The notes: generated from the sequence alone by a model not told the origin. DNA of 64,000 nucleotides from Udeniomyces pyricola (GCA_039545295.1 BCIK01000007.1:379835-443834), one strand, 5' to 3'; shown: positions 1 through 12,720, counted from the first letter of the stretch. Translations and numbers: made by a program.

Positions 1-186
1 TGGACCAGAACTACAGGCCAGATCCCAGACGAGAGAGAGAGATCGAGCGCGTCATCGTTCCCCAGCAACCAGATCATCATCACTCGTTCTCAGCCGCCAC
101 CTCATCATCCAGTACCTAGTCCTCTTTACCGTGACAGTCTCGCTTTCAGCCTCGCCATATTCACCGTCCCGTAGCATCATCCCTTC

Positions 187-2454
187 ATGGTTCGGATTTC
201 CATCCCCACGCTCACTCCACCGCTCGTACCCTACGTCAACCCACACGCGAGCTTGTCGCTTTCCGAAGCCGGCTCCAAGCTCGCCAGCTTTCTGCAAAAA
301 GGCAAGGGCAAGACCGTCATGGTCACGGGCGCTGGGGTCAGTGTCGATAGCGGGATAAGAGCTTATAGAGGCAAGGAGGGGTCAGTGCTATCATGTCTGT
401 CATGTTCGCTTTCGATTGGGGAACTATACACAGAGACAAACGCTAGACGAGATACACAAATCCTGCATTATCCGCATATATACTCATCGGCCTTGACCTG
501 CGCACAATTGCCTAAATTTCTTCTCAGACACTACACTACCAACCCAAACTTTAGACCTGTACGTTGACATTGGAGTGGTCACCGTCGATCTGTTTCCATC
601 GTTGTGCTTTTGAGCTGATGCCCCCTGCCCTCCCCTCACTGTCCTCAAACACCATCTACGGTTCACCCATTACCCCAACCTCCCTCTGATTTGTTCTCCT
701 TTCGGTGACTTTTTCTCCTGCCGCTCAGGTCTACTACTCGGAACTTATCGATCCCTCTGAAAGAGGCGAGAAATTCCGAAAACGCTACTGGAGTCGAGGA
801 TTCATGGGTTGGCCTCCAGGTGAATTGTCAACCCATAGCACTCGCTTACTTCGGTCCACAGCTGTTAATCGATTGACTGCTTCGATTTGCAGTCCGAGAT
901 GCCTCGCCTAACCCAACGCATTATCACATCGCGGCTTGCATGTGGATGGGTCTGTGCAGGGAATTGATCACTCAAAATGTATGTTCTGCCATACAGCCCG
1001 CTTTAATGACGTTGGAGCGATGATCTGCCGTGAGCTGATCGCGATAGTTGCCTTGGATGTGGGTTTTCACGTTCTTATAGGTCGATGGTTTACACAACAA
1101 AGCTTCGCCATATTCTCGAGCAGAGGTAAATGCACCTTTCTTTGATCTACAGGCGAACGTTCGCCCACGTCTCAGATCTCGTCAACGAACTTCTCGCCTC
1201 CCTCCCCTTATCATGCAGACGGATCTTCGTATCCTTGATCTTCACGGCACACTCCACAAAGTCCATTGCAAAAATCGGCATACAGTCCTGCGTGATGATT
1301 TTCAAACTGTCTTGAGCAAGGTGTGTCTTGATTGCTTGTTTTATGCTCCCGATGCCTGCGCGTTTTTCTCTCCTTTCCGTAAATGACTTATTAATACGAA
1401 GGCCGGGTCATTCTTTGGGCTCATACATCTAGCTCAATCCGAGCTGGAGCGAATTTCTTGAAGAGTCGGCTAGAACAGGGACGGAGCCAAGAAGTAATCC
1501 GGATGGGGATGTTCGTACCATGATCCCCGTCTTGCGAATTGCGAGTGGGCGTGTACGGTGTCGCGTCGCTGACCCTTGGGAATGATTTCAGGTCGATTTG
1601 AGAGGTGTCAACTACGACAGCTTCAACGTTCCACCATGCAACGAGTGTGGTGAAGTGGTGCGTGTTCTGTCTGCGTAGAGATATCAACCTGCCTTGTTGA
1701 TGCGGCCAATTCAACCTAATCCTGTCAACTTCATTGTATCGTACCTTGGTGTCGACAGCTCAAGCCCGATGTGGTCTTTTTTGGCGAGTCGATACACAAC
1801 GACGTCAAGGACCGAGCGTACGTCCAGTGATGTTGCTTGTTCAGATCATGATCTCAGGGAAAAAAGAAAGCGATGCGCTGACCAACTTTATCTGGGTCTT
1901 ATCGATCTGCCCCATCGCTCTCTCTCTCTTCTGCAGAGTGAAAGCAGTTGCTGATGCTTCTCAGCTGTTGGTCATGGGCACATCCCTCGCCACTTATTCG
2001 GCGTTCCGGTTCGTATGTTTTGAGCTTTGGGCGTTTACTTTCCACTCTAGCTCTGCACGCTGAATACTCACCCTGAATCCTGTTGCCGCTTCTTGTCATG
2101 AAGCATGATCAAGCAAGCTCGCGAAGAGAACAAGCCTATCCTCATGGTTTCGCTTGGGCCATCTCGTGCCGATGGTCTCCCAGGTGTTGACAAGATTGAG
2201 ATGGAAGCTGGACCGGTCCTGCGGGAAGCCTTGAAATCGTTGAGGTATGTCAACTCATTCGTACAAAGATCATCCATCGATCCGAACCTTGATGCCGGCT
2301 GACATGACGGATATTGGTCGCCTTGATCTCGCCGGTATAACACAGTCGAGGGGTAGACGATGCGGTCCTTCAGCGGTTACTTACAAGCGGGGTCGTGAGA
2401 GATCCCGATGAGGGTCCGGTCGGACGTAGAAAGGAGGACTATTCGGAACAATAG
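187..2454 (+). CDS. SIRT4-like NAD-dependent sirtuin (Sir2 family, class II)
   Basis: Sir2-family NAD+-dependent deacylase or ADP-ribosyltransferase, most like mitochondrial SIRT4 proteins. About 11 exons are read: exon 1 (187-384) carries the NAD-binding GAGVSVDSGIRAYRG; later exons give ITQNVDGL, the catalytic-His motif LDLHGTLH, a second zinc pair CNECG, KPDVVFFGES, GTSLATYSAF and LGPSRADGLPG. The last exon (2346-2454) ends at TAG. Joins checked: 384/729 (phase 0, giving KEGS-VYY), 829 to the VRDASPN exon, QN-VDG, and 2244/2346. The first zinc knuckle reads CKNRH, so the usual second Cys is absent and a His follows; this may be a lineage feature. The start is the first ATG in frame with the Rossmann fold and leaves only a short N-terminus (PPLVPYVNP). 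It is followed by a 1.1-kb spacer and the amino-acid permease on the same strand. Family is certain; the SIRT4 sub-class is inferred from the C-terminal motifs. Confidence 0.88.
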
Positions 2455-3559
2455 TAGACGTTGATATCTTTAAGGATTAGATTGACATCGGAGTTAAGGC
2501 TCTTTCTATTGTCAGAGGTGCCAGGAATTGGAGATCTGTGAGATGTGCGTTTGGAGTACGCGCCGGCAGAGTATAAGCGACGCTTCAAGCATCATCATGA
2601 CTGGGAAGCAACTGAGGCAAGACCGATCTAAGGGAAATACACATCCTGATCGATCTGATCCAGCCTGACCGATGATCCCCGGCCACCGAATTCCAAGGTT
2701 GGCCAGGGTCGGCGCGTAGGCGGGTCCGGCGGGTGCAGAAGAATCTCCGGTCTTCGGAAGGGCTGTCATCTTGAAGTTGCCGCTGTCATCTTGAAGTTGA
2801 CGCTGTCACCTGATTTCTTGACGTTGACGTACACAGGAGTAAGCGCTCAGCGGTTGAACGATGCAACTGCACATATCGCTGCCATCGGTCATCTACTACT
2901 GATACATGGCCCCTGGCCGGCCGGTACTACCAGGCCTAACAAAAAGAGAGGCAAAATGTGAGGATACTGCAGTACTATATCATGGTGATGGATAAGGCTG
3001 CCCGGGCTGTCGATATTGAACAAAACGTCATGTACAAGGAGAAGGATCTGCGAGTGATTACACTAGAGCCTCCGAATATCCAGCCAGCTAAATCTGCAGT
3101 CGGCTGTCTAGGGCGTCTAGTACACAAAAGCTGGGCAAATCCAAGTGATATACAATCGCTCGGGCCGAGAGGGGATGAGTTGAAAAACTCCACAAGAGCC
3201 GCTGACTTTGGGCTTGGGTCTTGGTAAAAAGACACTCTCCCCACATTTCCAGTTCTCCTTTTACCAACCACTCCTCTTGCTTCGCCTCTTCACGTCCGGC
3301 CTGTCCTTTTACCTTCTTGGTCTCTCTCCTCTCTATCTCTCTACATCTCTCGTCCTGCTGAGATTTGTTCTCAAACATCACCGTTGCTTGAAATCTCACG
3401 CTTTCGACATCAGCTCGATCTACCCATCGGCGTCATCAGAACCCTCTTCGCCTCCGGATCCTTTTCCAGTNCCCGCCATCCCTCTCGTCCTAACTTCTAC
3501 GCTCACTCAACCAACCGCCAGCCCCCCTTTCACTTCTTCTCTTTCGTCTTCCAACTACC
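2455..3559. other. Spacer between sirtuin and amino-acid permease
   Basis: No convincing coding sequence. It contains a 20-bp direct duplication near 2762-2801, one GATAAG site at 2991-2996 and, from about 3230 to 3559, a strongly C/T-rich leader typical of the promoters in this window, with one ambiguous base at 3471. The short ORFs here have no recognisable motif. Confidence 0.6.
2762..2801 (+). repeat. 20-bp tandem duplication
   Basis: Two adjacent copies of GCTGTCATCTTGAAGTTG plus two variable bases (2762-2781 and 2782-2801), followed by a degenerate third copy to about 2830. Confidence 0.75.
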
Positions 3560-6239
3560 ATGTCCTTCGCTCGCACTGACACTCCTCCCGACCTCGAAAA
3601 GAGTCTGACTCCACCATCGCGAGGCGAAAAGTCCAATCACGTCCGAGTTCACGCCAACGAGGCTGTTGAGGACGTCTTTGCGAAATCTGACGGAGGCTCA
3701 GGTCCCGACTACCGAGCAGTCGGCTGGGGTGCCGCTGCCGTGCTGTTGCTGAAACAGCAGATTGGTCTGGGTGTTCTTTCCCTGCCCAACGTATTCATGA
3801 CGTTGGGTGTTGTTCCGGGACTGCTCGTCCTGTTCTTCCTTGGCTTCGTCACTACGTACGGAGGTAAGCGGTGATTCGTTCTTTTTTTGTTTTTGGGTTA
3901 GCTTGCGCCTAGCTGACTGGCCTATACACTTGCGAATCTTTGGGCTGATCGTTTCTACGTTCCAACAGATTATGTCCTCGGTCAATTCCGGACGACTTAC
4001 CCCGGTTGTCATTCGGTTGGAGATGTCGGATTTGTAAGTTATCATTCCCTGCCTTGAATACTGAACGGGTCCTCGACCTGTCGTTTGGTGTTTGTCTTAT
4101 TTTCCCCCTTTCAAGATGTTCGAAAAGCTGAATGCAACACTTTTTCACCTTCAGATCATGGGAGGCGTTCTCGGGCGAGAAATCCTGGGATGGGGTTACT
4201 GGGTAAGTTGGTCCACTTTTTCGTCCATTTTGGCACTCGATTTTTCACGCGCCCTAATTGTGTTCTCTTTCCTGGATTTTTTTTTCTGCTTTTCTGCCCG
4301 GCAGCTCTTCCAAATCTTCCTTGCTTCTTCCGGAATTCTCGCTTCTTCCATCGCCCTCAACGCCATCACTGAGCACGCTACTTGCACTGGTTCGTCCCGA
4401 ATTCTTCTATAGCTCTCATGCATCTGAAGACTGCGCCTTCCGCCCAATTCTTCACACTGACCGTTTTGACATTCTCTCTACAGTCGTCTGGGCTGTCATT
4501 GCGACTATTTTGATTGGGTTGGGAGCTTCCCAGAGGACGTTTAAGCAGATCTCTTGGCTGGGTAAGACTCCTTTCGTGATGACTCGCTGCGTCTGATGAG
4601 CTGCATGGCTGACTAGGCATCATGTTTGTTCCCCTTTCAGGATGGATTGGATTGGCCGGAATTCTTCCTGCTAGTGCGTTCAGTCTTGGGCGCGTGTTAT
4701 CGGATCTTGGCGCAAACAAGTGACTGATTCAACTTTCTCGATACATTCTTTAGTCTTCATCGTTGTCATTGCCGTCGGTGTCTCGGATCGTCCCCCTGCC
4801 GCCCCTGCCGGCCCTTACGACAAGCAGCTCAAGGCGTTCAACAACCCGACGTTCGCTGAGGCTGTTCGTTCACCATTCAACGTCTCTAGAGATTCAAGCA
4901 AACCCACTGTTGACGCTTGGACTGACACACTCATCTTCGGTTTATTCAATCTCCTGCAGATGGTCGCGGTTGTCAACGTTCTGTTTGCTTACTGTGGAAC
5001 TCCTGGTTCGTTGCGTTCTCTCCTGTGACAGCCCTATTATGTTCTCAATTCCACACGTCACTAACGGCTTCTGATATGTATGACGTGCAGGATTTTTTTC
5101 CGTCATCGCCGAAATGAAGAACCCTCGAGACTACAACAAGGCTATGTTCGTGTGCCAGGGCATCTCCATGTCTCTTTACACCATCGTTTCAATCGTGCTG
5201 TGGTACTACTGTGGGCAGTACGTCGCCTCGCCGGCACTCGGTTCGGCTGGTCCCCTTATCAAGAAGATTGCGTACGGAATCGCGATCCCAGGATTGCTTG
5301 CTGGTCCCATCATCTACACCCGTGAGTCACTCATATAAGATATTGTTCTGTTTGCACAGTGGATGTCGGTGCCTTGGCTCGATTCTTGCTGATCGTCTTT
5401 CAATCGCAAATCATCAGATCTTGCCGTCAAGTTCTGCTTCGTTCGAGCCCTCCGAGGCACCCGACACATCCAGGAGTCGACCAAGACCCACTGGATCGTT
5501 TGGCTCTCGCTTGTTGCGGGCATGACCGCCTTTGCCTTCATCATCTCTCAAGTCATTCCTTTGTACGTCATGTCTCAGTTTAGGACGCTTCCCAAAACCT
5601 GTGTCATCGACTTACATTATCTGGTCCTTCTGTCACCTCTTTTGTATCGCTCTGCAGCTTTGACTACCTTATCGGTACGTTTCGCTTTCAGCCCGTTTTG
5701 TCATCATTATGATCCCAAGTTCTAAACTGACAAGTTCTTCTGCTTGGTTCTCCTCACATTCTCTAGGGTTGATCGGTGCCTTGTTTGGTAGCTTGTACTG
5801 CCTTGTTCTCATGGGTGCCATGTACATCTACGAGCGTGAGTCAATCTTGCCCTAGTGCCTTTGTCCTCAGCCTCGTTCATTGTGTAATTTGGGTCTCAAG
5901 CTGAGATAGGGTCTTTGGGTGTCTTGTTTTACAGATGACTGGAAGCGCAAAGCTGGCAACACGTCCTTGAAATTCAAAGTCAGTTTCCTCTTACCCCACC
6001 TACTCCTGATGGTGCGATACTTTTTTGTGCCTGCCATCCTTACCTCATTTCCCTTGCTTCCATTGTTCAAATCATCACAGTTCCTTTACGCCAACGCCGT
6101 CATGATGATCATCGCGGGTGCTTTCCTTCTCGTTGCTGGCACGTACGCTTCTGCCGAAGGAATCAAGGAAGCTTTCAACAGTGGTTCCGTAGGAGGCGTG
6201 TTCGATTGCAAGGACAACTCCGGAACGGTCTCTCAATGA
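3560..6239 (+). CDS. AAAP-family amino-acid permease
   Basis: Multi-pass transporter of the amino acid/auxin permease family (Aa_trans), similar to fungal neutral amino-acid permeases (Mtr type), expected to import amino acids by proton symport at the plasma membrane. About 55 hydrophilic residues precede the first transmembrane segment, where the family signature appears as LLKQQIGLGVLSLPNVF. Next come GDYVLGQFR, an IMGGVLGREILGWGYW segment, a long extracellular loop with APAGPYDKQLKAFNNP, then FSVIAEMKNPRDYNKAMFV, IKKIAYGIAIPGLLAGPI and a last helix FLYANAVMMIIAGAFLLVAGT. It ends CKDNSGTVSQ-stop. At least ten short introns interrupt it; the first join (YG/DYVLG) was checked. The start at 3560 follows a C/T-rich leader and gives an acidic, Ser/Pro-rich tail typical of this group. 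Substrate specificity cannot be read from sequence. Confidence 0.88.
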
Positions 6240-7973
6240 TCACCCCGTCGTCCGCCCCCCCCCCCCTCCTCCCTCTCCTCCCTTCCTTTTCCATCTCATC
6301 ACTGCCTCTACCTCGTTATGTTTCCTCAGTCCTTCCTCACTCACGCTAGCATGGTTGTATAGATAAACCTTCTCTTTCTTTTCTGGCCCTCTCTTCCTGT
6401 CTCATCCTGCATGATCGATTTCTTCTCACCAACTTCGTTCAAACCCCTCCCCTCTCTTTCTCAATCTTCCCATCGTGGCATGCTACATCTCCATTCCTCA
6501 TCCCTCATATCTTCTCATTCCCTCCCTTCCCCTCCCCCCTCTCCACTGCCTTTATCATTTTCATCTCTACATTGTTGTTGGACCGACTACCATCCTGCTC
6601 TCCCAACATCGTCCTTGTGCCCGATCTTATACTTCTCTCTTGCTTCTCCTCTGTCTTTCGCTTCTGCTTTGTGCTTCCATAACAAAACTATCTCGGTCTT
6701 CGTGAAATTATCATCGTTGGAGTTCTCCTGTTCTTCTGTTTGCGTTCTTCGTATAATCCCTCAGTATATGATGGAATGGCTTCATTGTGATGGGCGACGG
6801 AAGGAAGCGTTGAGAGAGAATGATCAAACATTTTCGGACGTGGAGCATGTTCAACATGGATTGGGTATATTCGACTGCAAATGTTGATAGGTACACGAAC
6901 GGCCTCTTCGTGCAGTGTTATGTGACCGTGACGTGTCAGTCATCCGGTTCATACTGCATACAGTCTAGTCCAAATTGAATGTAACGTCACTACTTTGGGG
7001 ACGAAAAGCGTGCTAGGGAAACGAAGCAGCGTGCCGTCCTCATCCGACGGAGCTCTGAATCCGCGTCAGTGCTTCGAGCTTCGGCCGCCAGAGCTTCAGT
7101 ATTACTTCAGCTGTATTTATTTCAGGTGATGAACGTCAATATTCGATACTCAATGGTCAGTACATGATTCCGCTATTCGAAGGCTGTGGACGGGTTGAAC
7201 TGTCTACATCTACGCAACGCTGCTAATATCATGTGTAGAGCTAGCAAATTTTGTGTAGGCGCATGTATGCATGATCGACGGGTTAATACGCGACGTCGGA
7301 AGACTCGGACATGCATATGCGGTCAATGTGATTAGTTATGTTATAGCATTCAGTGCTCGGCGGAATCGCCAGCTATTCTGTGATGACAAGCGGGCTTGTT
7401 GAGAAGATCAACTAGATTAATGAAGGCATCATGAACGTGACGGTGAACAGGGGTTCGTGGGTTTAATGGTAGATTTCATATCGCAGAATACATGGTGGCG
7501 CCCGCTTGGACCAGAAGCTGATCTGATGATCGATCATTCCACCCAGTCGCGTGAACGAGGACGGCAAGGCCGCGCGACACCGAACGGGCCAGCCGTTCTC
7601 CCGTTCCTTGTTTGCGTCGACTTCAATCTGCCACTCTCTTTCACTCGCCCACTTCTCTCCCCCCTTCCTGATCTCAGCCCTCTCCAGTCCTTGCTATCCT
7701 TTCCTTCTCGTACACTCTTACTCCACCTATATAAGAGTTCCCTCATCAAGCTCAGCGAGCACTTGGCTGTCTACTTCACATCGACGCCCGCCCGCACCCT
7801 CCATCACTCAAGCTCGAGCCTTCGTTCCCGCAGTCCCACCCTCCTCTCGACCTCTCCATTCCTTGTTCTCCTCTTCCTTTTTCCCCCTCCCCCTACCTCT
7901 CTTTCCCCCTCACGCTTTTCCTCGGACCATCCATTCCCCCTAATCCTAGTCCATCAACCTTCGCATTCACACC
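6240..7973. other. Long spacer between permease and G-alpha
   Basis: Begins with a C12 run (6255-6266) directly after the permease stop, then a C/T-rich stretch to about 6730 that is probably 3' UTR. The middle (6900-7450) is of ordinary composition with no ORF I can support. From about 7600 to 7973 the sequence is again very C/T-rich and contains a TATATAAG-like box near 7727-7734, so it is probably the G-alpha promoter and leader. Open frames at 6411-6887 and 7457-8020 are low-complexity Ser/Pro/Leu and are not called. Confidence 0.6.
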
Positions 7974-10449
7974 ATGGGTTGCACTCCATCATCAGAAGAC
8001 TCGGCTGCCAAAGCTCGTGAGTTCCAGGCACCTCCAGTTGGTCCGACTGCCAACAGGACAAAGCGGGCAAGATGCGGGAAGGACGCGCACGGCTCCCTCC
8101 CCCCCACCCCTTCTCGTTGTTCGCTCAACTCTCGCGAGCCCACACTACCTACCCATGTCCTTTGCTTTGCTTGAAGAACCATGGAACGTATAGACTAACT
8201 CCCAAATTCCGGTCTAATTCCCATCATGACCTATCCCTCATCGCGTGTTGACAGGTAACGAGGAGATCGAGAACCAGCTCAAGCGGGACAGGCAGAACTT
8301 GAGGAACGAGATTAAGGTTCGTTTCCACGCTGGTTGCTTGACCAGTTAGCCTGATCGTCAAGGGAAGCAGACGTATATGGATGGACGGATGGAGAGCTCG
8401 TCAGGCTACATAATGAGGCATATAGCTTGGAGTCATGTCGAGGACAGAATGTATAATCAACTAATGAAATGCCGCTTCTACCCGTTCCTTTGTCCTGATC
8501 CAGATGCTGCTGCTCGGAGCTGGAGAGTCTGGTATGCCAGCTTCCCCCATCTCTATATGCTTGGCGTTGACCATTGGGGTAGCTTGATTGACCGAGAGTT
8601 ATAAAACGGGTCCCATTGTCGTCTCTTAGGCAAGAGTACTGTTCTCAAACAAATGAAGCTTATCCACCAAGGGTCAGTCTCCCGCCTTGTTCTCTTCCAT
8701 TCGCGCAGCTCCCCTCCGTCCACGTCTCTTCTCTTCATCGCGTTTGTGTGTGGCAAGACGCGTCGCTCACAACGAAAAGCTCCGGCCTATTCTTGCCTGT
8801 TTATGTGACGCTACAGATCTTATAATGACGAGGAGCGTGAATCGTACAAAGAAATCATCTTTTCCAACACGGTCCAATCTATGCGGTCCGTGCTTTATTC
8901 GTATTTTTCCTGCCTTTATATATATATATCCTTCTTCGCCGTCTGGCCGAACGTACACGCCGTCTGATCGTTCGCTGCGCTTCGTCTCGTTTCTATCTCG
9001 CCTTGTTATCCATCAGCNTCTTGGTCGATGCTCTGTCGACTATGGGTGTCCCTCTTGGAAACCCCACAAACCAGGCTCACATTGATACCATTTACTCTGC
9101 ACCAAACCAAATCGAAGGCGACGTCTTGCCGCCCCGTATTGCAGCTGCGTGCAAGATGCTCTGGGCTGACCAAGGTATCAAGACTGTTTACATGCGCAAG
9201 AACGAGATCCAGCTGAATGATAGTGCCAAGTAGTGAGTGTTTGTTGTCCACAGACATGCGGCTCGTCAGGATAATCTGCGTTTGTTCCGTCATAGTTTAG
9301 AAAAAGTTACATACTGATGTCAGCGTTCCTTTTGGGATCAACAGCTACTTTGATCATATTGACGAGATTGCTGGCTCCCGGTATCTCCCATCGGATCAGG
9401 ATGTTCTCAGGTCGCGAGTAAAGTCGACTGGTATTACCGAAACGACCTTCCGCATCGGGTATGTCGTTTGCCATCTATTTTGCTCGCCTAGCAGGAATCG
9501 ATTACTTGCTTGGAAAGCGCTGACAATACTTCTCCATGTGCTGCTCCTCGGTTCCAGGGAATTGACGTACAAGCTGTTTGATGTCGGAGGCCAACGATCG
9601 GAGCGAAAGAAATGGATTCACTGCTTCGAGAATGTTACTGCCATCGTCTTCCTGGTTGCCATCTCGGAATACGACCAGAAGCTGTACGAGGACGAGTCGG
9701 TCAACCGGATGCAAGAGGCCCTCACACTCTTTGACTCCATTTGTAACTCGCGCTGGTTCGTGCGCACATCTATTGTGAGTCTCGCCTCATAGTGGCATTG
9801 TTTCTTCTTCTAGGTACCAGCGCTATCAGCATATCATCCACATGGTTTCTTACTGACCCTTGTACACGGATCTCTCGGATAATTTGGTGTCGAGTATTGT
9901 AGATCCTTTTCCTCAACAAGATTGACTTGTTTGCGGAAAAACTACCAGTCTCGCTGCTTGGCGACTACTTTGAGGACTACCAGGGAGGCAACGACTACGA
10001 TAAGGCGTGTGCTTACATCCTCGACCGGTTCGTCTCGCTCAACCAAAGTCCAGACAAGTCGTGAGTCTCTGTGTCAATTCCTTCGCGATATGCCTTTTGG
10101 TGGTGGACGATTCAAAAGAGCTGCCCATTCTCTCGACCCTTTGGAGCAACCTTGACTCAAATCATCTCCCACCCTGCTCCTTGTGTGTTTTGTTGCGTGC
10201 GTTCGATTGAGACGTCAAAGGGTATACTGCCACTACACTTCGGCAGTCGACACAAACCAGATCAAATTTGTTCTCTCGGCCATCAATGGTTTGTCATCTT
10301 TCCTTCCCAAACACAAACATCTCTTCCTCTCTCCTTGACTCTTCCGTCGGCTCATCGCCAGACCTCCGACTGACTTCGAGTTCCTTGTTCTTGCACATCC
10401 TGCAGACATCATCATTCAAGTCAACCTTCGCGATTGTGGTCTTCTCTAG
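7974..10449 (+). CDS. Heterotrimeric G-protein alpha subunit
   Basis: Membrane-tethered GTPase switch that couples seven-transmembrane receptors to downstream signalling (pheromone or nutrient/cAMP pathways in fungi). It begins [13 protein letters not shown], so Gly2 can be myristoylated and Cys3 palmitoylated. The P-loop GAGESGKST is split by an intron and restored by the join (GESG/KST). Then come [15 protein letters not shown], switch [15 protein letters not shown], switch [36 protein letters not shown] and the C-terminal guanine motif, which reads TSAVDT rather than TCATDT. It ends LRDCGLL, with the Cys at position -4 that defines pertussis-toxin-sensitive Gi/o-like alphas. At least nine exons are seen; an ambiguous base at 9018 hides one residue after VQSMR. 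The 5' leader is highly C/T-rich. The family is certain; which fungal paralogue (Gpa1, 2 or 3) is not decided here. Confidence 0.95.
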
Positions 10450-11220
10450 GCGGCGAATGAAGTCGTGCCGCTCACTCATCCGCATGTCGTCTACCGCCTC
10501 ACCTCGTACTGTTGCTCCCTGCATGTGTCTTTTTTTTTTCGCTTGCTTCTTTGCTGCTCTCTCTTACCCACTCACCCTTCCATTAATTGTTATTTTGTTT
10601 TGATTTTGGAGACTCCTTCCCTACATTGCTGCTTGATTTTTCTTGTTACGTCCCCTGGTACTCTCATCGTCATTTTGCCATCCTTTCTTCTCGCGACGCT
10701 TCCCTCGGCCCCATATATATTGCCACGACGTTGTCGTTGCGCGTCTGATTGATATTCCTCAGACGTACATTCATGAATACCCGTCGTTGTCTCCGATGAC
10801 TCGCGTGGCAATGATTTGTTGCGCATTAATTTCTGCCTTGATTTTCTTTTCTTTCCAAAATTCGCCTTGGTTCCTCTGTTATCCTTGTTTTTGGCTTTTG
10901 TCTTTGTTGGATTGTTAATTCTTATTTGTTTTTTTTGGTGACGGATTTCGAGCAGTCTCTCAGCCCTGCTGACTTGGTTTGGACGGTGGAGTCTTGCAGA
11001 TGATGATATAATAGGCCTAATGGGCGAACATGACATTTCGTGCATATATTCGACGTGCGTGAAGACACTTGCTAGACAACTGATCGAAGCGGCTATGTGT
11101 AATAATCAGATGGTACGGAGCCAGACGTCGAGGCAGCGCGCAAGTTATATATATGACCTGGAAGAGAAAGAGACTTCTCTACCGTAAAAGGGCCCAAACA
11201 TGGGTATAAGTAGTCTCATC
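10450..11220. other. Spacer downstream of G-alpha
   Basis: T-rich 3' flank of the G-alpha gene (to about 10960) followed by roughly 260 bp of ordinary sequence up to the TIR element. No supported gene. Confidence 0.55.
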
Positions 11221-11364
11221 ACATCAGACGTTATTGCGACTTTTCGCGATTCCGAAGTTTCGGTTCCTCAACTGACGACGCTTGCGTCGTATAACGTCTG
11301 ATTTAAGTCGACCACTTTTAGTAAGGGTGCGACCGAAAAAGTAGATCGGCTTCAAACTTTCAGG
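11221..11364 (+). repeat. Left terminal inverted repeat
   Basis: Pairs with 12721-12893. Its outer part also folds on itself: TCAGACGTTATTGCGAC at 11224-11240 is complementary, with one indel, to GTCGTATAACGTCTGA near 11287-11302, giving a terminal hairpin of about 78 nt. Confidence 0.75.
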
Positions 11365-12045
11365 ATCCATAGCAATATGTAGTGATAGATTACTCGCGAA
11401 ATCTGAGTTTCTATCGAGTCCTGTAAGGGTTCGAAAAGACCACCCAAGTCAGAAAAATCGGGACTGGGAGCGATTTCGAGCAGGAAACAGCTCGAAAGCG
11501 CAAGGTGTCCCTTCGCTCCCAACCACATCCCCCTCGTCCCTGGTGCATATAGCATCTCCTTCACCCGCCCTCGCTCTATTCGCCTTTTCCACTCTCTCGT
11601 ATCTTGCATACATCCCGACCGAACCGTCTGATCTGCTTCCTTCTCGCCCCAGCCAATCGTGGCCCCTTGTATCGACCCGCGAAGCCCAGCATCGGCTGCA
11701 CTAACATGCTCTGTGCACGTCCTGCTTGATACCAGCTTTACCGGTGCCTTGGCGGACACTGATGGCTTCAAGGACAGCTTAGAGACGCTGAGTTTGTGAG
11801 GATGTGGATGTGTACTGACAGAACTGCCAGCGTTGATGCACGAGGAGGGGAGAGGGCAGGCCATCGCGCACTTCGACCGCCGACCGCACTGACGATTTGG
11901 TAGCCAACAGATTTGCACCCTATGTCATCTACCCAAGGACTTCTCTTGCCCCACAACCTACTTCTTTCGACTCGCTGGGATTTTGGCCGATGATTTCGAT
12001 CCTTCACCAACTCATGGCGACAAAGTCTCGCCAGCACAATGCACC

Positions 12046-12567
12046 AAATTTGTCGAGAGTTTTGTTGTCTTTATCGCTTGGGAGACGACCCCCACCTAAG
12101 AACTGTCCAAGTCAGCCTCTTCTTCCCTAGTTTACCTCTCTCGATGTTCAAGAACCACAGCTGATGGTCAAACGTATTATCAGTATCCTACCGCCAGTTT
12201 CTCGTCTTCTAGGGGTTCCAAATCTATCGAGAGTTTTAAGGGTTTTATTGCCCGAGAGACAACCCCTACCTATTGATCGCTCGGGAGAGTCCCTTGATTC
12301 CATACCCATCTTGTTCGACGCTTAAGAACCATAGCTGATGAAGATATATGTTACCCGTGCCCTGTCGCCACTCCTTCACCTTCTAAGAGAACCTTATCTG
12401 TTAGGAGTTTTGTTGATTTTATTGCGCAGGAGACGACCCCCACTCAATCACCACCAAAGTAAGCCCCATTTCTCCAAGCTTACCTCTCTCGACGCGTAAG
12501 AACCATAGCTGATGAAAGAATGTATTCCTAGTATTCGAACACCCGTTCTTCGTCTTTCAATGATACC
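12046..12567 (+). repeat. Three tandem 174-bp units
   Basis: Homologous landmarks recur at 12046, 12220, 12394 and (start only) 12568, an exact 174-bp spacing. Shared blocks in each unit include a GAGAGTTTT/GGAGTTTT start, a GGAGACGACCCCCAC-like block, a TTACCTCTCTCGA-like block and AAGAACCATAGCTGATG. Unit-to-unit sequence is clearly diverged although the length is constant. The fourth copy breaks off after about 15 bp. Confidence 0.8.
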
Positions 12568-12720
12568 AAATCTGTCTAGCATCTCACCGTCTTCCGATTT
12601 GCGCTCTTTTTGGGCGAGAAATGCTCTCTTTTTGGGAGAAATCGGCCTGTCCTTCGCGCTCGTGGCTGTTTTCTTCTCTCGAATTTTGGGAACTGTGTCT
12701 TACGTATATTATGCGATGAT

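Noticed and set aside
6411..6887. 158-codon plus-strand ORF after the permease
   Set aside because: Ser/Pro/Leu low complexity from C/T-rich 3' flank, with no motif or splice support.
7457..8020. 187-codon plus-strand ORF before and over the G-alpha start
   Set aside because: It is the C/T-rich promoter and leader read in another frame; the G-alpha frame is unambiguous.
11352..11918. 188-codon minus-strand ORF inside the TIR element
   Set aside because: It overlaps the left arm, has no transposase or DNA-binding motif and reads like chance coding.
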